The notes: generated by a model not told the origin, from the sequence alone. DNA of 33,532 bases from an uncultured Sellimonas sp. (GCA_904393575.1 CAJFMZ010000008.1:1-33532); one strand, 5' to 3'; counted from the stretch's first letter, positions 1 through 8,950 are shown. Numbers and translations are program-made.

Positions 1-174
1 GTAATCGATATAATCACCGGTCCCATCTAACGTCACGAGAATATAGACGGTATTTTCAATTACATCATAGACTTTTAATGGAAGAATCCATGTTTTAAAA
101 GAAACGTCAGAAAGACTATGCTCAAGTCTCAGATTTTCAATTATTTCATTCCATTTTTCTGTTACGATGTCCAT
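1..174 (-). CDS. dnaA: Chromosomal replication initiator DnaA, N-terminal part (truncated by window edge)
   Basis: DnaA binds DnaA boxes, opens the origin and loads the replicative helicase. Reading the minus strand from 174 gives 58 residues that run off the window. They match DnaA domain I: an EKWNEI start, then SFKTWILPLKVYD and a hydrophobic strand IENTVYILV. This domain mediates oligomerisation and helicase contact. AGGAG at 183-187, 8 nt upstream, supports the ATG at 172-174. The gene is divergent from rpmH, the usual Firmicute origin arrangement. The DnaA boxes in the shared interval suggest autoregulation, which is inference. The ATPase and DNA-binding domains lie outside the window. 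Confidence 0.95.
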   Translation of the reverse strand, partial: MDIVTEKWNEIIENLRLEHSLSDVSFKTWILPLKVYDVIENTVYILVTLDGTGDYIDY

Positions 175-329
175 TTTGATGACTCCTAATCTTAATGTTT
201 TAGTAATGTCCGCCTGTCAGAGACGTCTGATCAGGACATGACTGAAAAGCACAGCAAAAACATCCGACACAAAAAAACGGGCCGGATCTTCGCTGCGTTC
301 TCGTGAAAAAAATAGATTCACTCCCTTAT

Positions 330-358
330 ATATTACAACAAAAAGATTTCAAGTGCAA
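330..358 (-). promoter_or_regulatory. Putative dnaA promoter
   Basis: On the minus strand TTGCAC (353-358) and TAATAT (330-335) are separated by 17 bp. Transcription would start near 323, giving a leader of about 150 nt before the dnaA start. Confidence 0.5.
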
Positions 359-467
359 TGTAAAATCGATGTGGAAAAGATTTTGAACAGTGGAAAACCT
401 CGTAAAATCGAGGTTCGATGGAAGAATTTGTAAGAAACCAACAGGTTTTCCACATAAAATCACAAAA

Positions 468-476
468 TTATCCACA
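468..476 (+). promoter_or_regulatory. DnaA box, perfect consensus
   Basis: TTATCCACA is an exact match to the consensus DnaA box. It sits 14 bp from a one-mismatch copy (446-454) in the same orientation. Confidence 0.8.
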
Positions 477-573
477 AAATGTTGAAAACATGTGGAAAGG
501 ATGGGGAAATAGAGCCGTTTCCATGTACCGGAAAATACGGACAGGAAAAAACGCAAAAAAATCGCGGAATTAC

Positions 574-602
574 TTGACTTGCGGGGGGTTTTTGACTATA
601 AT
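574..602 (+). promoter_or_regulatory. rpmH operon promoter (sigma-A type)
   Basis: TTGACT (574-579) and a perfect TATAAT (597-602) are separated by 17 bp, near-consensus for the housekeeping sigma factor. It lies 85 bp before the rpmH start and is the obvious driver of rpmH-rnpA-yidD-yidC-jag. Confidence 0.85.
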
Positions 603-686
603 CAGACGTGGTGTCTTTTAGCGAAGATCGAGATTAATGTACTTATATTTATATATATAAGTTTCAGATTAAGGAGGTGGAAAGCA

Positions 687-821
687 ATGAAAATGACATT
701 TCAGCCAAAGAAACGTTCCAGAGCGAAAGTTCATGGATTCAGAGCAAGAATGAGCACGGCAGGCGGAAGAAAAGTTCTGGCAGCCAGAAGAGCAAAAGGA
801 AGAAAAGTATTATCAGCGTAG
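687..821 (+). CDS. rpmH: 50S ribosomal protein L34
   Basis: This 44-residue, very basic protein is ribosomal protein L34 of the large subunit. It starts [12 protein letters not shown] and contains [21 protein letters not shown], typical of the family and full length. AAGGAGGTGG at 671-680 is an almost perfect ribosome binding site and fixes the ATG at 687; longer in-frame starts upstream have no such site. It is the first gene of the rpmH-rnpA-yidD-yidC-jag transcription unit, divergent from dnaA. A small hairpin overlaps its stop codon and may reduce read-through into rnpA. Confidence 0.97.
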   Translation: MKMTFQPKKRSRAKVHGFRARMSTAGGRKVLAARRAKGRKVLSA

Positions 822-838
822 GCCGCATATATGTGGCC
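821..838 (+). terminator. Hairpin between rpmH and rnpA (attenuator or processing site)
   Basis: GGCCGCATAT and ATGTGGCC fold into a self-complementary stem whose first base is the last base of the rpmH stop codon. It is followed by a short T-rich stretch (839-846). It looks like a weak intrinsic terminator that would let L34 exceed the downstream proteins. It could also be an RNA processing site. Confidence 0.5.
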
Positions 839-907
839 TTTTCTTCTATACAAATGAAGATAAGGCCGTGATCTGCGTATTGTAGAACAGTTTAGGAGCA
901 TACGGCA

Positions 908-1297
908 ATGCGGTTTTCAGAATCATTGAAGAAGAACAGGGATTTTCAGCTGACATATAAAAAAGGAAAGTCCTATGCAAACAGATACCTGGTCATGTAT
1001 GCCAGAGAAAATGGGACATCTGGCAACAGACTTGGTATTTCGGTCAGCAAAAAGGTGGGAAACAGTGTGGTCAGACACAGAATCACACGTTTGGTGAGAG
1101 AAAGTTATCGACTGCAGGAAGAACATTTCCGTCGTGGATATGATTTAATTGTAATTGCACGGGGACAGGCGAAGGACAGAAGTTATCATGAAATAGAAAG
1201 TGCAGTAATTCACCTCGGAAAACTTCATCATATATATTCAAAGGACACACAGTGGGATTCTTCGGAGACCGGAAATGAAATGGAGATGAAACGATGA
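908..1297 (+). CDS. rnpA: Ribonuclease P protein component
   Basis: RnpA is the protein cofactor of RNase P, which trims the 5' leader of precursor tRNAs. The 129-residue product starts with a typical RnpA N-terminus (residues 1-15, key SLKKNRDF) and carries the RNA-binding signature [19 protein letters not shown] with RLVRESYR after it, the family hallmark. Length is normal. TAGGAG about 9 nt upstream supports the ATG. It lies in the canonical rpmH-rnpA-yidD order, and its last codons overlap the yidD start by 4 nt (1294-1297), so the two are probably translationally coupled. The catalytic RNA gene is not in this window. Confidence 0.96.
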   Translation: MRFSESLKKNRDFQLTYKKGKSYANRYLVMYARENGTSGNRLGISVSKKVGNSVVRHRITRLVRESYRLQEEHFRRGYDLIVIARGQAKDRSYHEIESAVIHLGKLHHIYSKDTQWDSSETGNEMEMKR

Positions 1298-1509
1298 AAA
1301 AGCTGCTGCTTGCAGGAATTCGTTTTTACAGAAAGCATTTATCGAAGTATAAGCTGCCGACGCAGCATTGTATCTACACGCCGACCTGCTCGGAGTACGG
1401 GCTTGAGGCGATCGAAAAGTACGGAGCCCTCAAAGGAGGACTTCTTACGGTCTGGAGAATACTCAGATGTAATCCATTCCACCGGGGAGGATACGATCCG
1501 GTGCCGTAA
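1294..1509 (+). CDS. yidD: Membrane protein insertion efficiency factor YidD
   Basis: YidD is a small, membrane-associated protein that helps YidC-dependent insertion of inner membrane proteins; its mechanism is not settled. The 71-residue product shows the family signature: an amphipathic N-terminus ([14 protein letters not shown]), then [19 protein letters not shown] and the C-terminal [14 protein letters not shown]. The paired cysteines and the NPF/GGYDPV motif are diagnostic. It overlaps rnpA by 4 nt and lies 31 nt before yidC, the standard order. Confidence 0.95.
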   Translation: MKKLLLAGIRFYRKHLSKYKLPTQHCIYTPTCSEYGLEAIEKYGALKGGLLTVWRILRCNPFHRGGYDPVP

Positions 1510-1540
1510 TTAAATAATACCTGAATAGGGAGGAGAACTG

Positions 1541-2830
1541 ATGGAAGGCTTATTATTGACACAGTCATCTGCTCCTATCGTGGGCCAGATTTCCTGGCTG
1601 CTGGGGCATCTGATGAATGGAATTTTCAGTGTGCTTAGTAATGTATTCCATATTGAAAATATCGGTCTTTGTATCATTATTTTCACAATCATTATCTATA
1701 CACTGCTTCTTCCACTGACGTACAAACAGCAAAAGGCGTCAAAACTGACTGTTGTAATGAATCCGGAACTTCGCAGGATTCAGAACAAGTACAAGAACAA
1801 AAAAGACCAGGCATCCATGATGAAGATGCAGGAAGAAACCAAGATGGTCTATGAAAAATACGGAACATCCATGATGGGCGGTTGTTCACAGCTGTTGATT
1901 CAGCTGCCGATTCTCTGGGGTCTGTTTTATGTAATCCGTAATATTCCGGCTTATGTAGATGGTATCAAGGAAGTGTACATGCCGCTGGTAAATCAGCTGT
2001 TGTCCACGAATGGCGGACAGGCTGCGATGGAAGCGCTCGGAAAGACAAGCGCAATCGCAATGGATCCGACCAGATACAATTTCAGCAAGGCAAACATTAT
2101 GGTGGATGCGCTTTACAAATTCCAGGAAAGCTCCTGGGATACGCTGGCAGACAAGCTGCCGGATCTGGAATCCCTGATCCGTTCCACCCAGAGCAGCCTG
2201 ACACATTTGAATTCATTCCTTGGAATCAATATCGCGGAGACTCCGCTGAATCTGTTTTTGAGTTCCATCAAGACAGGAGCGGTTGTGACGATTATTCTGG
2301 CGCTGTCCATTCCGATTATTTCCGGTCTGACACAGTACATCAGTATGAAGCTTTCACCGACGGCTGCGCCGACGGAAAATGAGAGCAGCGATAATTCCAT
2401 GGTGAATTCCATGAACGCGACAATGAAAATCATGCCGCTGTTTTCAGTGGTTATGTGTTTTACATTCCCTTCCGGTATCGGACTTTACTGGATCGCCAGT
2501 GCGGTCGTTCGTATGATTCAGCAGTTTGCAATCAATAAATATCTTGCCAAGATATCTATTGAAGAGCTCATTGAGAAGAATCAGGCGAAAGCAGCAAAGA
2601 AGCGGGAGAAAAAAGGAACAAACGCACAGAAACTTTCCGAGATGGCTCAGGTTCACGCAAGAAGCATCGAAGAGCCGAAACAGAAGAAAATGACAGAAAA
2701 AGAACGGGAAGAAGCCTTACAAAGAGCGGCTGAGAAGAGCAGAAACGCAAAATCAGGAAGCCTCGCAGCAAAAGCAAACCTGGTAAGACAGTACAATGAA
2801 AATAACCATAAGGACAGTCAAAAGAAGTAA
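1541..2830 (+). CDS. yidC: Membrane protein insertase YidC/Oxa1 family
   Basis: YidC inserts and folds membrane proteins, alone or with SecYEG. The 429-residue product has hydrophobic segments near residues 14-32 and 41-60, a conserved cytoplasmic hairpin (residues 62-100, charged, with PELRRIQNKYKNKKDQ), QLLIQLPILWGLFYVIR, then further membrane segments around 245-270 and 300-340, and a very basic C-terminal tail (345-429). That tail fits ribosome contact. Unlike Bacillus SpoIIIJ there is no lipobox cysteine. The membrane-embedded groove arginine of Gram-positive YidC (Arg73 in SpoIIIJ) appears replaced by Tyr53 in the segment TIIIYTLLLPL. AGGGAGGAG before the ATG sets the start. It is followed directly by jag. 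Confidence 0.95.
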   Translation: MEGLLLTQSSAPIVGQISWLLGHLMNGIFSVLSNVFHIENIGLCIIIFTIIIYTLLLPLTYKQQKASKLTVVMNPELRRIQNKYKNKKDQASMMKMQEETKMVYEKYGTSMMGGCSQLLIQLPILWGLFYVIRNIPAYVDGIKEVYMPLVNQLLSTNGGQAAMEALGKTSAIAMDPTRYNFSKANIMVDALYKFQESSWDTLADKLPDLESLIRSTQSSLTHLNSFLGINIAETPLNLFLSSIKTGAVVTIILALSIPIISGLTQYISMKLSPTAAPTENESSDNSMVNSMNATMKIMPLFSVVMCFTFPSGIGLYWIASAVVRMIQQFAINKYLAKISIEELIEKNQAKAAKKREKKGTNAQKLSEMAQVHARSIEEPKQKKMTEKEREEALQRAAEKSRNAKSGSLAAKANLVRQYNENNHKDSQKK

Positions 2831-2854
2831 GAGTTGAAGAAAGAGGTTATCAGG

Positions 2855-3724
2855 ATGGGTGAAATTACAGTATCAGCAAAAACAGTGGATGATGCAATCA
2901 CAGAAGCTCTGATCCAGCTTGGTGTTACAAGTGATATGCTGGAATACGATGTAATTGAAAAGGGAAGCAGCGGTTTTCTGGGAATCGGAAGCAAGCAGGC
3001 TGTCATTCGTGCATGGAAAAAGAAAACAGTCCAGCATACAGATGAGCTGGAAGAGCTCAAAGAAGAGATTCAGGAAGTGATCTCCGAAGTAAAAGGCGAA
3101 GAAAAAACCGTAAAACAGGAGTTGAAATCCGAATCCAAAGAGAAAAAGCCGCGCAGAGAGAAAAAAGAGCGCAAGGAAAGAAAAGAAGAAAGAAAAGAAA
3201 AAGAGACGGCTGAAGTAAAAGAGGAAAAACCGGTTCAGGAGACGAAGAAACTGGCGAAAGTACAGGATGAGACCATTGCTGCATGTGAGAAATTCCTTTC
3301 CGACGTCCTTCAGGCGATGGGAATGGAAGTCAAGATTACATCCCGTGTCGATGAAGAGGGAGCTCTGGAGATTGTCATGGACGGCAAGAATATGGGAATC
3401 CTGATCGGAAAAAGAGGACAGACGCTGGATTCTCTTCAGTACCTGACGAACAGAGTGGCCAATAAGACGCAGGATGGATATGTGAGAGTCAAGCTGGATA
3501 CGGAAGACTACAGAAGAAGAAGAAAAGAGACGCTTGAGAATCTTGCAAAAAACATTGCGTACAAGGTGAAAAGAACGAAAAAGCCGGTTGCTCTGGAGCC
3601 GATGAATCCATACGAGAGAAGAATTATTCATTCTGCTTTGCAGGCAGACCGTTATGTGACGACGCACAGTGAAGGGGAAGAGCCTTACAGAAGAGTCGTA
3701 GTAACCTTAATCAGAAATAAGTAA
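2855..3724 (+). CDS. jag: RNA-binding protein Jag/KhpB (Jag-N, KH and R3H domains)
   Basis: Jag (KhpB/EloR) is an RNA-binding regulator linked to cell elongation and sporulation, nearly always encoded after yidC. The 289-residue product has an N-terminal Jag domain (1-52, with GSSGFLGIGSKQA), an extremely charged Lys/Glu/Arg linker (about 60-135), a KH domain whose GxxG loop is IGKRGQTLDS, and a C-terminal R3H domain with RRIIH as the R-x3-H motif. An in-frame TTG at 2834 would add 7 residues, but AGAGG at 2842-2846 sits 8 nt before the ATG at 2855, which I prefer. It is the last gene before a terminator. Confidence 0.93.
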   Translation: MGEITVSAKTVDDAITEALIQLGVTSDMLEYDVIEKGSSGFLGIGSKQAVIRAWKKKTVQHTDELEELKEEIQEVISEVKGEEKTVKQELKSESKEKKPRREKKERKERKEERKEKETAEVKEEKPVQETKKLAKVQDETIAACEKFLSDVLQAMGMEVKITSRVDEEGALEIVMDGKNMGILIGKRGQTLDSLQYLTNRVANKTQDGYVRVKLDTEDYRRRRKETLENLAKNIAYKVKRTKKPVALEPMNPYERRIIHSALQADRYVTTHSEGEEPYRRVVVTLIRNK

Positions 3725-3732
3725 AGATAGAA

Positions 3733-3778
3733 AAGGGCTGATTTCCATGACTACAGGGCAATCCGCCCTTTTTATTTT
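3733..3778 (+). terminator. Rho-independent terminator after jag
   Basis: AAAGGGC at 3732-3738 can pair with GCCCTTT at 3765-3771, with an alternative short hairpin GGGC (3756-3759)/GCCC (3765-3768). A T-rich run TTTTTATTTT follows. It ends the rpmH-jag operon. Confidence 0.75.
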
Positions 3779-3837
3779 GAAATTGGGAATTTGTTCCATG
3801 AATGGAAGAGACAATAAAAGCAGGAGAGGGAGCAGAC

Positions 3838-5211
3838 ATGATGAAAGTAACGGAGACAATCGCGGCCATCTCGACGGCCATGTCGGATTCCGGGATCGGG
3901 ATTGTGAGAATCAGCGGACCGGAGGCATTTGAGATTGCGGACCGGATTTATAAAGGGAAGAAAAAGCTTTCCGGAGAACCGTCCCACACAGTACATTATG
4001 GATGGATCAAGGACGGGGAAAATACGATCGATGAAGTGCTGGTGCTTTTGATGAGGGGACCGCACAGCTACACCGGGGAGGATACCGTGGAAATCGACTG
4101 CCACGGAGGCGTTTACGTGGTCAGAAAAATCCTGGAGACCGTATTGAAATACGGTGCCAGGGCGGCAGAACCGGGAGAATTTACAAAACGTGCATTTCTA
4201 AACGGACGGATGGATCTGTCCCAGGCGGAAGCGGTTATCGATGTGATTCATTCGAAAAATGAATATGCCCTGAAGAATTCTGTCAGTCAGCTGAAGGGAA
4301 GCATCCAGCGCCAGATCAGCTCTATGAGGGAGGAGATTTTGTACCACACAGCTTATATCGAATCCGCTCTGGATGATCCGGAACATATTTCTCTGGACGG
4401 ATACGGGGATACACTTGTGGAAAAGATAGAAGAATTGTTGAAAAAATTAAAGAAACTCATTGATACTGCGGATAACGGCCGGATGATGCAGGAGGGAATC
4501 CGGACGGTGATCGTAGGAAAGCCAAATGCCGGAAAATCTTCTCTTTTGAACGCACTGGTAGGTGAAGAGCGTGCCATCGTGACGGAGATAGAGGGAACTA
4601 CCAGGGATATTCTGGAGGAACATATTCAGTTAAACGGAGTCAGTCTGAATATTATGGATACGGCGGGAATCCGCAGAACAGAGGACGTAGTGGAGAAAAT
4701 CGGCGTTGACAGAGCCAAAAATCAGGCGGAAGATGCGGATTTGATTATTTTTGTAGTTGACGCATCGCGAAATCTGGATGAAAATGATTTTGAGATCATG
4801 GATATGATACAGGATAAGCAGGTGATTGTCCTGCTGAACAAATCGGATCTTGAGACTCTGGTGACAAAAGAGATGATCCGGGAACATCTGGATAAGACGA
4901 TGATTGAGATCTCCGCCAAGGAGGAGGAAGGAATCTACGAGCTGGAACAGAAGGTAAAGGAAATGTTTTTCCAGGGAGAGATTGCCTTTAATGACGAAGT
5001 ATATATTACCAACGTGAGACAGAAAGAGGCGCTGGAAAGCGCCTATGCAAGCCTGAAACAGGTGAAAAGAAGCATCGAAGACGGTATGCCGGAAGATTTT
5101 TACACGATTGATCTGATGGATGCCTATGAAGCGCTTGGAAGCATTACAGGAGAAACGATAGGAGAGGATCTGGTCAATGAAATATTCAGTAAATTCTGTA
5201 TGGGAAAATAA
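3838..5211 (+). CDS. mnmE: tRNA uridine-5-carboxymethylaminomethyl synthesis GTPase MnmE
   Basis: MnmE with MnmG modifies the wobble uridine (U34) of certain tRNAs. The 457-residue product has the N-terminal tetrahydrofolate-binding domain (starting [21 protein letters not shown]), a helical domain, an inserted G domain with P-loop GKPNAGKSS at residues 227-235, a TTRD switch, DTAGIR and NKSD, and the C-terminal FCMGK carrying the conserved Cys454. Two adjacent ATGs (3838 and 3841) follow the purine-rich GGAGAGGG; I take the first. A longer in-frame start at 3802 lacks a ribosome site. Its end overlaps mnmG by 35 nt. Confidence 0.96.
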   Translation: MMKVTETIAAISTAMSDSGIGIVRISGPEAFEIADRIYKGKKKLSGEPSHTVHYGWIKDGENTIDEVLVLLMRGPHSYTGEDTVEIDCHGGVYVVRKILETVLKYGARAAEPGEFTKRAFLNGRMDLSQAEAVIDVIHSKNEYALKNSVSQLKGSIQRQISSMREEILYHTAYIESALDDPEHISLDGYGDTLVEKIEELLKKLKKLIDTADNGRMMQEGIRTVIVGKPNAGKSSLLNALVGEERAIVTEIEGTTRDILEEHIQLNGVSLNIMDTAGIRRTEDVVEKIGVDRAKNQAEDADLIIFVVDASRNLDENDFEIMDMIQDKQVIVLLNKSDLETLVTKEMIREHLDKTMIEISAKEEEGIYELEQKVKEMFFQGEIAFNDEVYITNVRQKEALESAYASLKQVKRSIEDGMPEDFYTIDLMDAYEALGSITGETIGEDLVNEIFSKFCMGK

Positions 5212-7078
5212 AGATGCGTATGATGTGGCTGTAATCGGAGCCGGACATGCCGGATGTGAGGCGGCTCTTGCCGCTGCAAGGCTCGGAATGCGGACCATTG
5301 TATTTACAGTCAGCATGGAAAGCGTGGCAATGATGCCGTGCAATCCGAATATCGGAGGCACATCGAAGGGGCATCTGGTAAAAGAAGTGGATGCGCTTGG
5401 AGGAGAGATGGGAAAGGTCATCGACCGTACTTTCATTCAATCCAAAATGCTGAACCGCTCCAAAGGACCTGCGGTCCATTCCCTGAGGGCGCAGGCGGAC
5501 AAGCAGGAGTACAGCAAAACAATGCGTATGGTACTGGAAAATCAGCCGGGACTGGATCTGAAGCAGGCAGAGGTGGCGGATATTCTGACGGAGGATGGAA
5601 AAGTCAGTGGAGTGCAGATTGTCTCCGGCGGCATATACCGTTGTAAGGCCGTTATTCTCTGTACAGGGACGTATTTGAATGCAAGGTGTATTTATGGTGA
5701 TGTCAGTATTGAAACCGGCCCAAACGGCCTGCAGGCGGCCACATGGCTTTCAGACTGCATGGAGAGGCTGGGAATCAGGATGTATCGGTTCAAAACCGGT
5801 ACGCCGGCTAGAATTGACCGCAGATCCATTGATTTTTCAAAGATGGAGGAGCAGAAGGGAGACGAGAAAATCACGCCGTTTTCCTTTACCACGGATCCGG
5901 AATCCATTCAGAAAGAGCAGGTATCCTGCTGGCTGACGTATACGAATGAAACCACCCATGAAATTATCCGGAAGAATCTGGACCGTTCACCTCTTTTTTC
6001 CGGGGCGATCGAGGGAACCGGACCGAGGTATTGTCCGTCTATAGAGGACAAGGTCGTAAAATTCGCGGATAAAAACCGGCATCAGGTATTCATTGAGCCA
6101 GAGGGAGAATCTACCAATGAGATGTATATCGGCGGCATGTCCAGTTCTCTTCCGGAGGATGTTCAGTATGAGATGTACCGCTCCGTACCGGGACTGGAAC
6201 ATGCGAAAATCGTAAGAAATGCCTATGCCATTGAGTACGACTGTATCGATGCCAGACAGCTGTATCCGACACTGGAATTCAGAAAAGTAGAGGGGCTCTA
6301 CAGTGCCGGACAGTTTAATGGAAGTTCCGGGTATGAAGAGGCTGCAGCTCAAGGGTTAATTGCAGGCATCAATGCGGCTCAGAAAATTCTTGGAAGAGAA
6401 GAACTTGTGCTGGACCGTTCCCAGGCGTACATTGGCGTATTGATTGACGATCTGGTGACGAAGGAAAGTCATGAACCATATCGGATGATGACGTCCAGGG
6501 CAGAATACCGCCTTCTGCTTCGACAGGACAATGCAGACCAGAGACTGACAAAAATCGGTCATGATATCGGTCTGATTTCGGATGAGCGGTATGAAAAACT
6601 GTTGGAAAAGGAAAAAATAATAGCATCTGAGATAGAACGAGTAGAACACACGCATGTAGGGACGAGTGAGAAAGTACAGAATCTGCTGAAAGAGTATGGA
6701 AGTACTCCGTTGAATTCCGGGGTTACCCTTGCTGATCTCATCCGCAGGCCGGAACTTCATTATGAACTGCTTGCTCCTATTGATGAAAACAGGCCGCAGA
6801 TTCCGGAAGAAGCCGCAGAACAGGTGGATATCAATATCAAATACGACGGATATATCAAACGACAGATGCGGCAGGTGGAGCAGTTTAAAAAGATGGAAAA
6901 GAAAAAGATTCCGGAAGACATTGATTATCATGATGTAAAGAGTCTGCGGATAGAAGCGGTTCAGAAACTGAGCGAACAAAGACCGGTATCGATTGGCCAG
7001 GCTTCGAGAATTTCCGGTGTTTCGCCGGCGGATATTTCCGTACTTCTGGTTTATCTGGAGTCCATAAAAAAGGATTAA
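5177..7078 (+). CDS. mnmG: tRNA uridine-5-carboxymethylaminomethyl modification enzyme MnmG (GidA)
   Basis: MnmG is the FAD-dependent partner of MnmE in U34 tRNA modification. The 633-residue product opens with the Rossmann motif [21 protein letters not shown] (GxGxxG at 21-26) and continues with [20 protein letters not shown], the family signature with Cys55. It retains [14 protein letters not shown], the [15 protein letters not shown] motif and the helical C-terminal domain ([16 protein letters not shown]). Length is normal. GGAGAGG at 5161-5167 supports the ATG at 5177, which lies inside mnmE, giving a 35-nt out-of-frame overlap and likely coupling. Confidence 0.96.
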   Translation: MKYSVNSVWENKDAYDVAVIGAGHAGCEAALAAARLGMRTIVFTVSMESVAMMPCNPNIGGTSKGHLVKEVDALGGEMGKVIDRTFIQSKMLNRSKGPAVHSLRAQADKQEYSKTMRMVLENQPGLDLKQAEVADILTEDGKVSGVQIVSGGIYRCKAVILCTGTYLNARCIYGDVSIETGPNGLQAATWLSDCMERLGIRMYRFKTGTPARIDRRSIDFSKMEEQKGDEKITPFSFTTDPESIQKEQVSCWLTYTNETTHEIIRKNLDRSPLFSGAIEGTGPRYCPSIEDKVVKFADKNRHQVFIEPEGESTNEMYIGGMSSSLPEDVQYEMYRSVPGLEHAKIVRNAYAIEYDCIDARQLYPTLEFRKVEGLYSAGQFNGSSGYEEAAAQGLIAGINAAQKILGREELVLDRSQAYIGVLIDDLVTKESHEPYRMMTSRAEYRLLLRQDNADQRLTKIGHDIGLISDERYEKLLEKEKIIASEIERVEHTHVGTSEKVQNLLKEYGSTPLNSGVTLADLIRRPELHYELLAPIDENRPQIPEEAAEQVDINIKYDGYIKRQMRQVEQFKKMEKKKIPEDIDYHDVKSLRIEAVQKLSEQRPVSIGQASRISGVSPADISVLLVYLESIKKD

Positions 7079-7096
7079 TGGGAAAGGAGAACAGGT

Positions 7097-7810
7097 GTGG
7101 ATAAGGTATTTGAAACAAGAGTAAAGGAGATGGGTCTTTCCCTGACGGACAATCAGTACAGACAGTTTGACCAGTATTATGAGCTTTTGGTGGAATGGAA
7201 CAAGGTGATGAACCTGACAGGGATTACAGAGTATGAGGAAGTCAATGAGAAGCATTTTCTTGATAGTCTCTCCATTGTGAAATGCTGTGACCTGACGAAG
7301 ATTGCATCATTGATCGATGTGGGGACCGGGGCCGGATTTCCGGGTATCCCTTTAAAAATCGCATTTCCGGACATGAAGGTAGTTCTGTTGGATTCTCTGA
7401 ATAAAAGAATTCGATTTCTGGATGAGGTCATAGAGAAGCTGAAGCTCACAGACATAGAGACAATCCATGGAAGAGCGGAAGATTTTGCAAAGAAAGCAGA
7501 ATACAGGGAACAGTTTGATCTCTGCGTGTCCCGTGCCGTGGCAAATCTTTCAACACTGTCAGAATATTGTCTTCCATACGTAAAAACGGGAGGATACTTT
7601 GTATCTTATAAATCAGGTGAAGTAGATGATGAGGCGAGAAAAGCAGAAAATGCTGTGAAAATTCTTGGAGGGACAATAGAGGACGTGGAGAAGTTTAAAT
7701 TACAGGGAACGGAAATAGGAAGGTCCTTTATTAAGATTCGGAAAATGAAGAATACAGCCAGAAAATATCCGCGAAAAGCGGGGCTTCCAGCTAAAGAACC
7801 ATTACAGTAG
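7097..7810 (+). CDS. rsmG: 16S rRNA (guanine-N7)-methyltransferase RsmG (GidB)
   Basis: RsmG methylates N7 of a guanine in the 530 loop of 16S rRNA (G527 in E. coli numbering) using SAM. The 237-residue product has the family segment LLVEWNKVMNLTGI and EKHFLDSL, the SAM-binding LIDVGTGAGFPGIPLKI (72-88), and RAVANLSTLSEYCLPYVKTGG. It starts with GTG at 7097, preceded by AAAGGAG at a good spacing; a conventional ATG is absent nearby. It lies 18 nt after mnmG, in the standard order, and ends 2 bp before a parS-containing hairpin. Confidence 0.95.
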   Translation: MDKVFETRVKEMGLSLTDNQYRQFDQYYELLVEWNKVMNLTGITEYEEVNEKHFLDSLSIVKCCDLTKIASLIDVGTGAGFPGIPLKIAFPDMKVVLLDSLNKRIRFLDEVIEKLKLTDIETIHGRAEDFAKKAEYREQFDLCVSRAVANLSTLSEYCLPYVKTGGYFVSYKSGEVDDEARKAENAVKILGGTIEDVEKFKLQGTEIGRSFIKIRKMKNTARKYPRKAGLPAKEPLQ

Positions 7811-7812
7811 AA

Positions 7813-7846
7813 AAAAGTGAGTGTTTCACGTGAAACACTCACTTTT
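7813..7846. terminator. Bidirectional hairpin terminator between rsmG and the hydrolase gene, built around a parS site
   Basis: This is a perfect 34-bp inverted repeat with no loop (centre between 7829 and 7830). It starts with four A residues on one side and ends in four T residues on the other. It sits between two convergent stop codons (rsmG ends at 7810, the leftward gene ends at 7845). Its central 16 bp are exactly the parS consensus. Confidence 0.75.
7822..7837. promoter_or_regulatory. parS site 1 (perfect)
   Basis: TGTTTCACGTGAAACA is a perfect palindromic ParB-binding site. It forms the centre of a longer hairpin. Confidence 0.9.
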
Positions 7847-8813
7847 ATTTTGGATCTAACAGGATATCTACCTGTTCACAGAATTCCTCAGGATTTTCAA
7901 TCTGCGGCAGTGACTTCGTATCGCTGATGGTTACGATCTCGATAGATGGCAGATACTTCTGATATTCACAGGCGGTTTCATTATCATGAGTACTCTCTGC
8001 ACCAGTTATGATAAAGATACTGTGCGTAATCTTTGACAGAAAAGGTGCAAGATTAACCTTTGTATAATTTCCGCTGATGCTGGCGAAAAGATATCTGGAA
8101 TGCATCTTGTCCAGATGAGCGGATTCAAGATATGTATCGACCAGAAGATCATCCATCTGGGATGGATCATAAAAGGATTCCCTCAGCTTTAAAGCGATTC
8201 GTTTCCTGCAGAATAAGATATTGTATAAAAAGGTACCAACCAGCGGCATGCTGACAAAATGATACAGAAGCTTGCTGCGTTTCGAAGGTATTTTTGCAAG
8301 ATCATGTAAGTTCTGCGGATTGACAAAGATCATCTTATCAATCAGCTCCTGTCCGGCTGTTGCGGTCATTGCAACAAGAGGAGCTGCAGATCCGGATGCA
8401 ATAACGTCTGCAGGTTCATGTATGATATGCTTAATAAAATCAGATATCATCTGCACATAAAGGAAATTCGTGTAGGTCAGGTTTGGCTTATCTGAAAGGC
8501 CGCAGCCGAGCAGATCAACGGTATAAACAGTATGTTCTCTGGAAAGCAGTGAAATCGCCTGAGACCATTCCGCAGAGGAAACTGCCGGATTCAGATCATG
8601 GAGAAGCAACAAAGGCTTTCCACATCCATACTTTTGATAATGAATTTTTCCAAAACGCCATTCGTAGATTTCTCCCTCTTCCCTGTGAAGAAGATCATGA
8701 AGTGTGGAGAGATGGCAAAGTATTTTATTTATCATATGTATCGCGGCCGCAGAGAGAGCGGCAAGGATAATAAAAGATCTGATTTTTTTCTTCATAGTTC
8801 TGCCAACTTTCAT
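7845..8813 (-). CDS. Membrane-anchored alpha/beta-hydrolase-like protein, probably lacking the catalytic His
   Basis: The 322-residue product has a hydrophobic N-terminal segment (about 12-30) and then an alpha/beta-hydrolase fold: LLLLHDLNPA, VDLLGCGLSDKP (a near-standard loop) and a nucleophile elbow SGSAAP with Ser142. At the C-terminus the usual GHxPHxE segment reads TKSLPQIENPEEF, so the catalytic histidine position is Ser301. The protein may be a pseudoenzyme or use another residue. Two in-frame ATGs (8813 and 8795) both lack a strong ribosome site. A TATAAT-like box lies at 8831-8836 on the minus strand. It is divergent from soj and convergent with rsmG, surrounded by parS sites. The substrate is unknown. 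Confidence 0.75.
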   Translation of the reverse strand: MKVGRTMKKKIRSFIILAALSAAAIHMINKILCHLSTLHDLLHREEGEIYEWRFGKIHYQKYGCGKPLLLLHDLNPAVSSAEWSQAISLLSREHTVYTVDLLGCGLSDKPNLTYTNFLYVQMISDFIKHIIHEPADVIASGSAAPLVAMTATAGQELIDKMIFVNPQNLHDLAKIPSKRSKLLYHFVSMPLVGTFLYNILFCRKRIALKLRESFYDPSQMDDLLVDTYLESAHLDKMHSRYLFASISGNYTKVNLAPFLSKITHSIFIITGAESTHDNETACEYQKYLPSIEIVTISDTKSLPQIENPEEFCEQVDILLDPK

Positions 8814-8892
8814 AGTTATTCTTATGTTTTATTATACTACATTGGGGTGGTCAAGAAAAGAAGTGAATGCATGAAATTTTCGACATGATTTT

Positions 8893-8908
8893 TGTTTCAC
8901 GTGAAACA
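8893..8908. promoter_or_regulatory. parS site 2 (perfect)
   Basis: TGTTTCACGTGAAACA, an exact palindromic parS site in the soj upstream region. Confidence 0.92.
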
Positions 8909-8950
8909 TTCATCCTGTAAAAAGATTTCAAAAAATGAGAAAAAGAACAG

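Larger units (their letters stand above)
175..686. other. dnaA-rpmH intergenic region: candidate oriC segment
   Basis: This 512-bp gap contains no convincing gene. It holds one perfect DnaA box (468-476), two one-mismatch boxes (TTTTCCACA at 446-454 and TGTGGAAAA at 370-378), and weaker copies at 389-397 and 491-499. An AT-rich stretch at 305-365 and another at 630-670 could serve as unwinding regions. Divergent promoters for dnaA and rpmH also lie here. In Firmicutes the functional unwinding element is often on the other side of dnaA, outside this window, so this may be only half of the origin. Confidence 0.7.

Noticed and set aside
418..621. Short ORF in the dnaA-rpmH interval
   Set aside because: It runs through DnaA boxes and the rpmH promoter and has no recognisable protein signature.
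2873..3667. Long minus-strand ORF opposite jag
   Set aside because: It is the antisense shadow of the Lys/Glu-rich jag frame, rich in Phe, Leu and Ser, and lacks a ribosome site.
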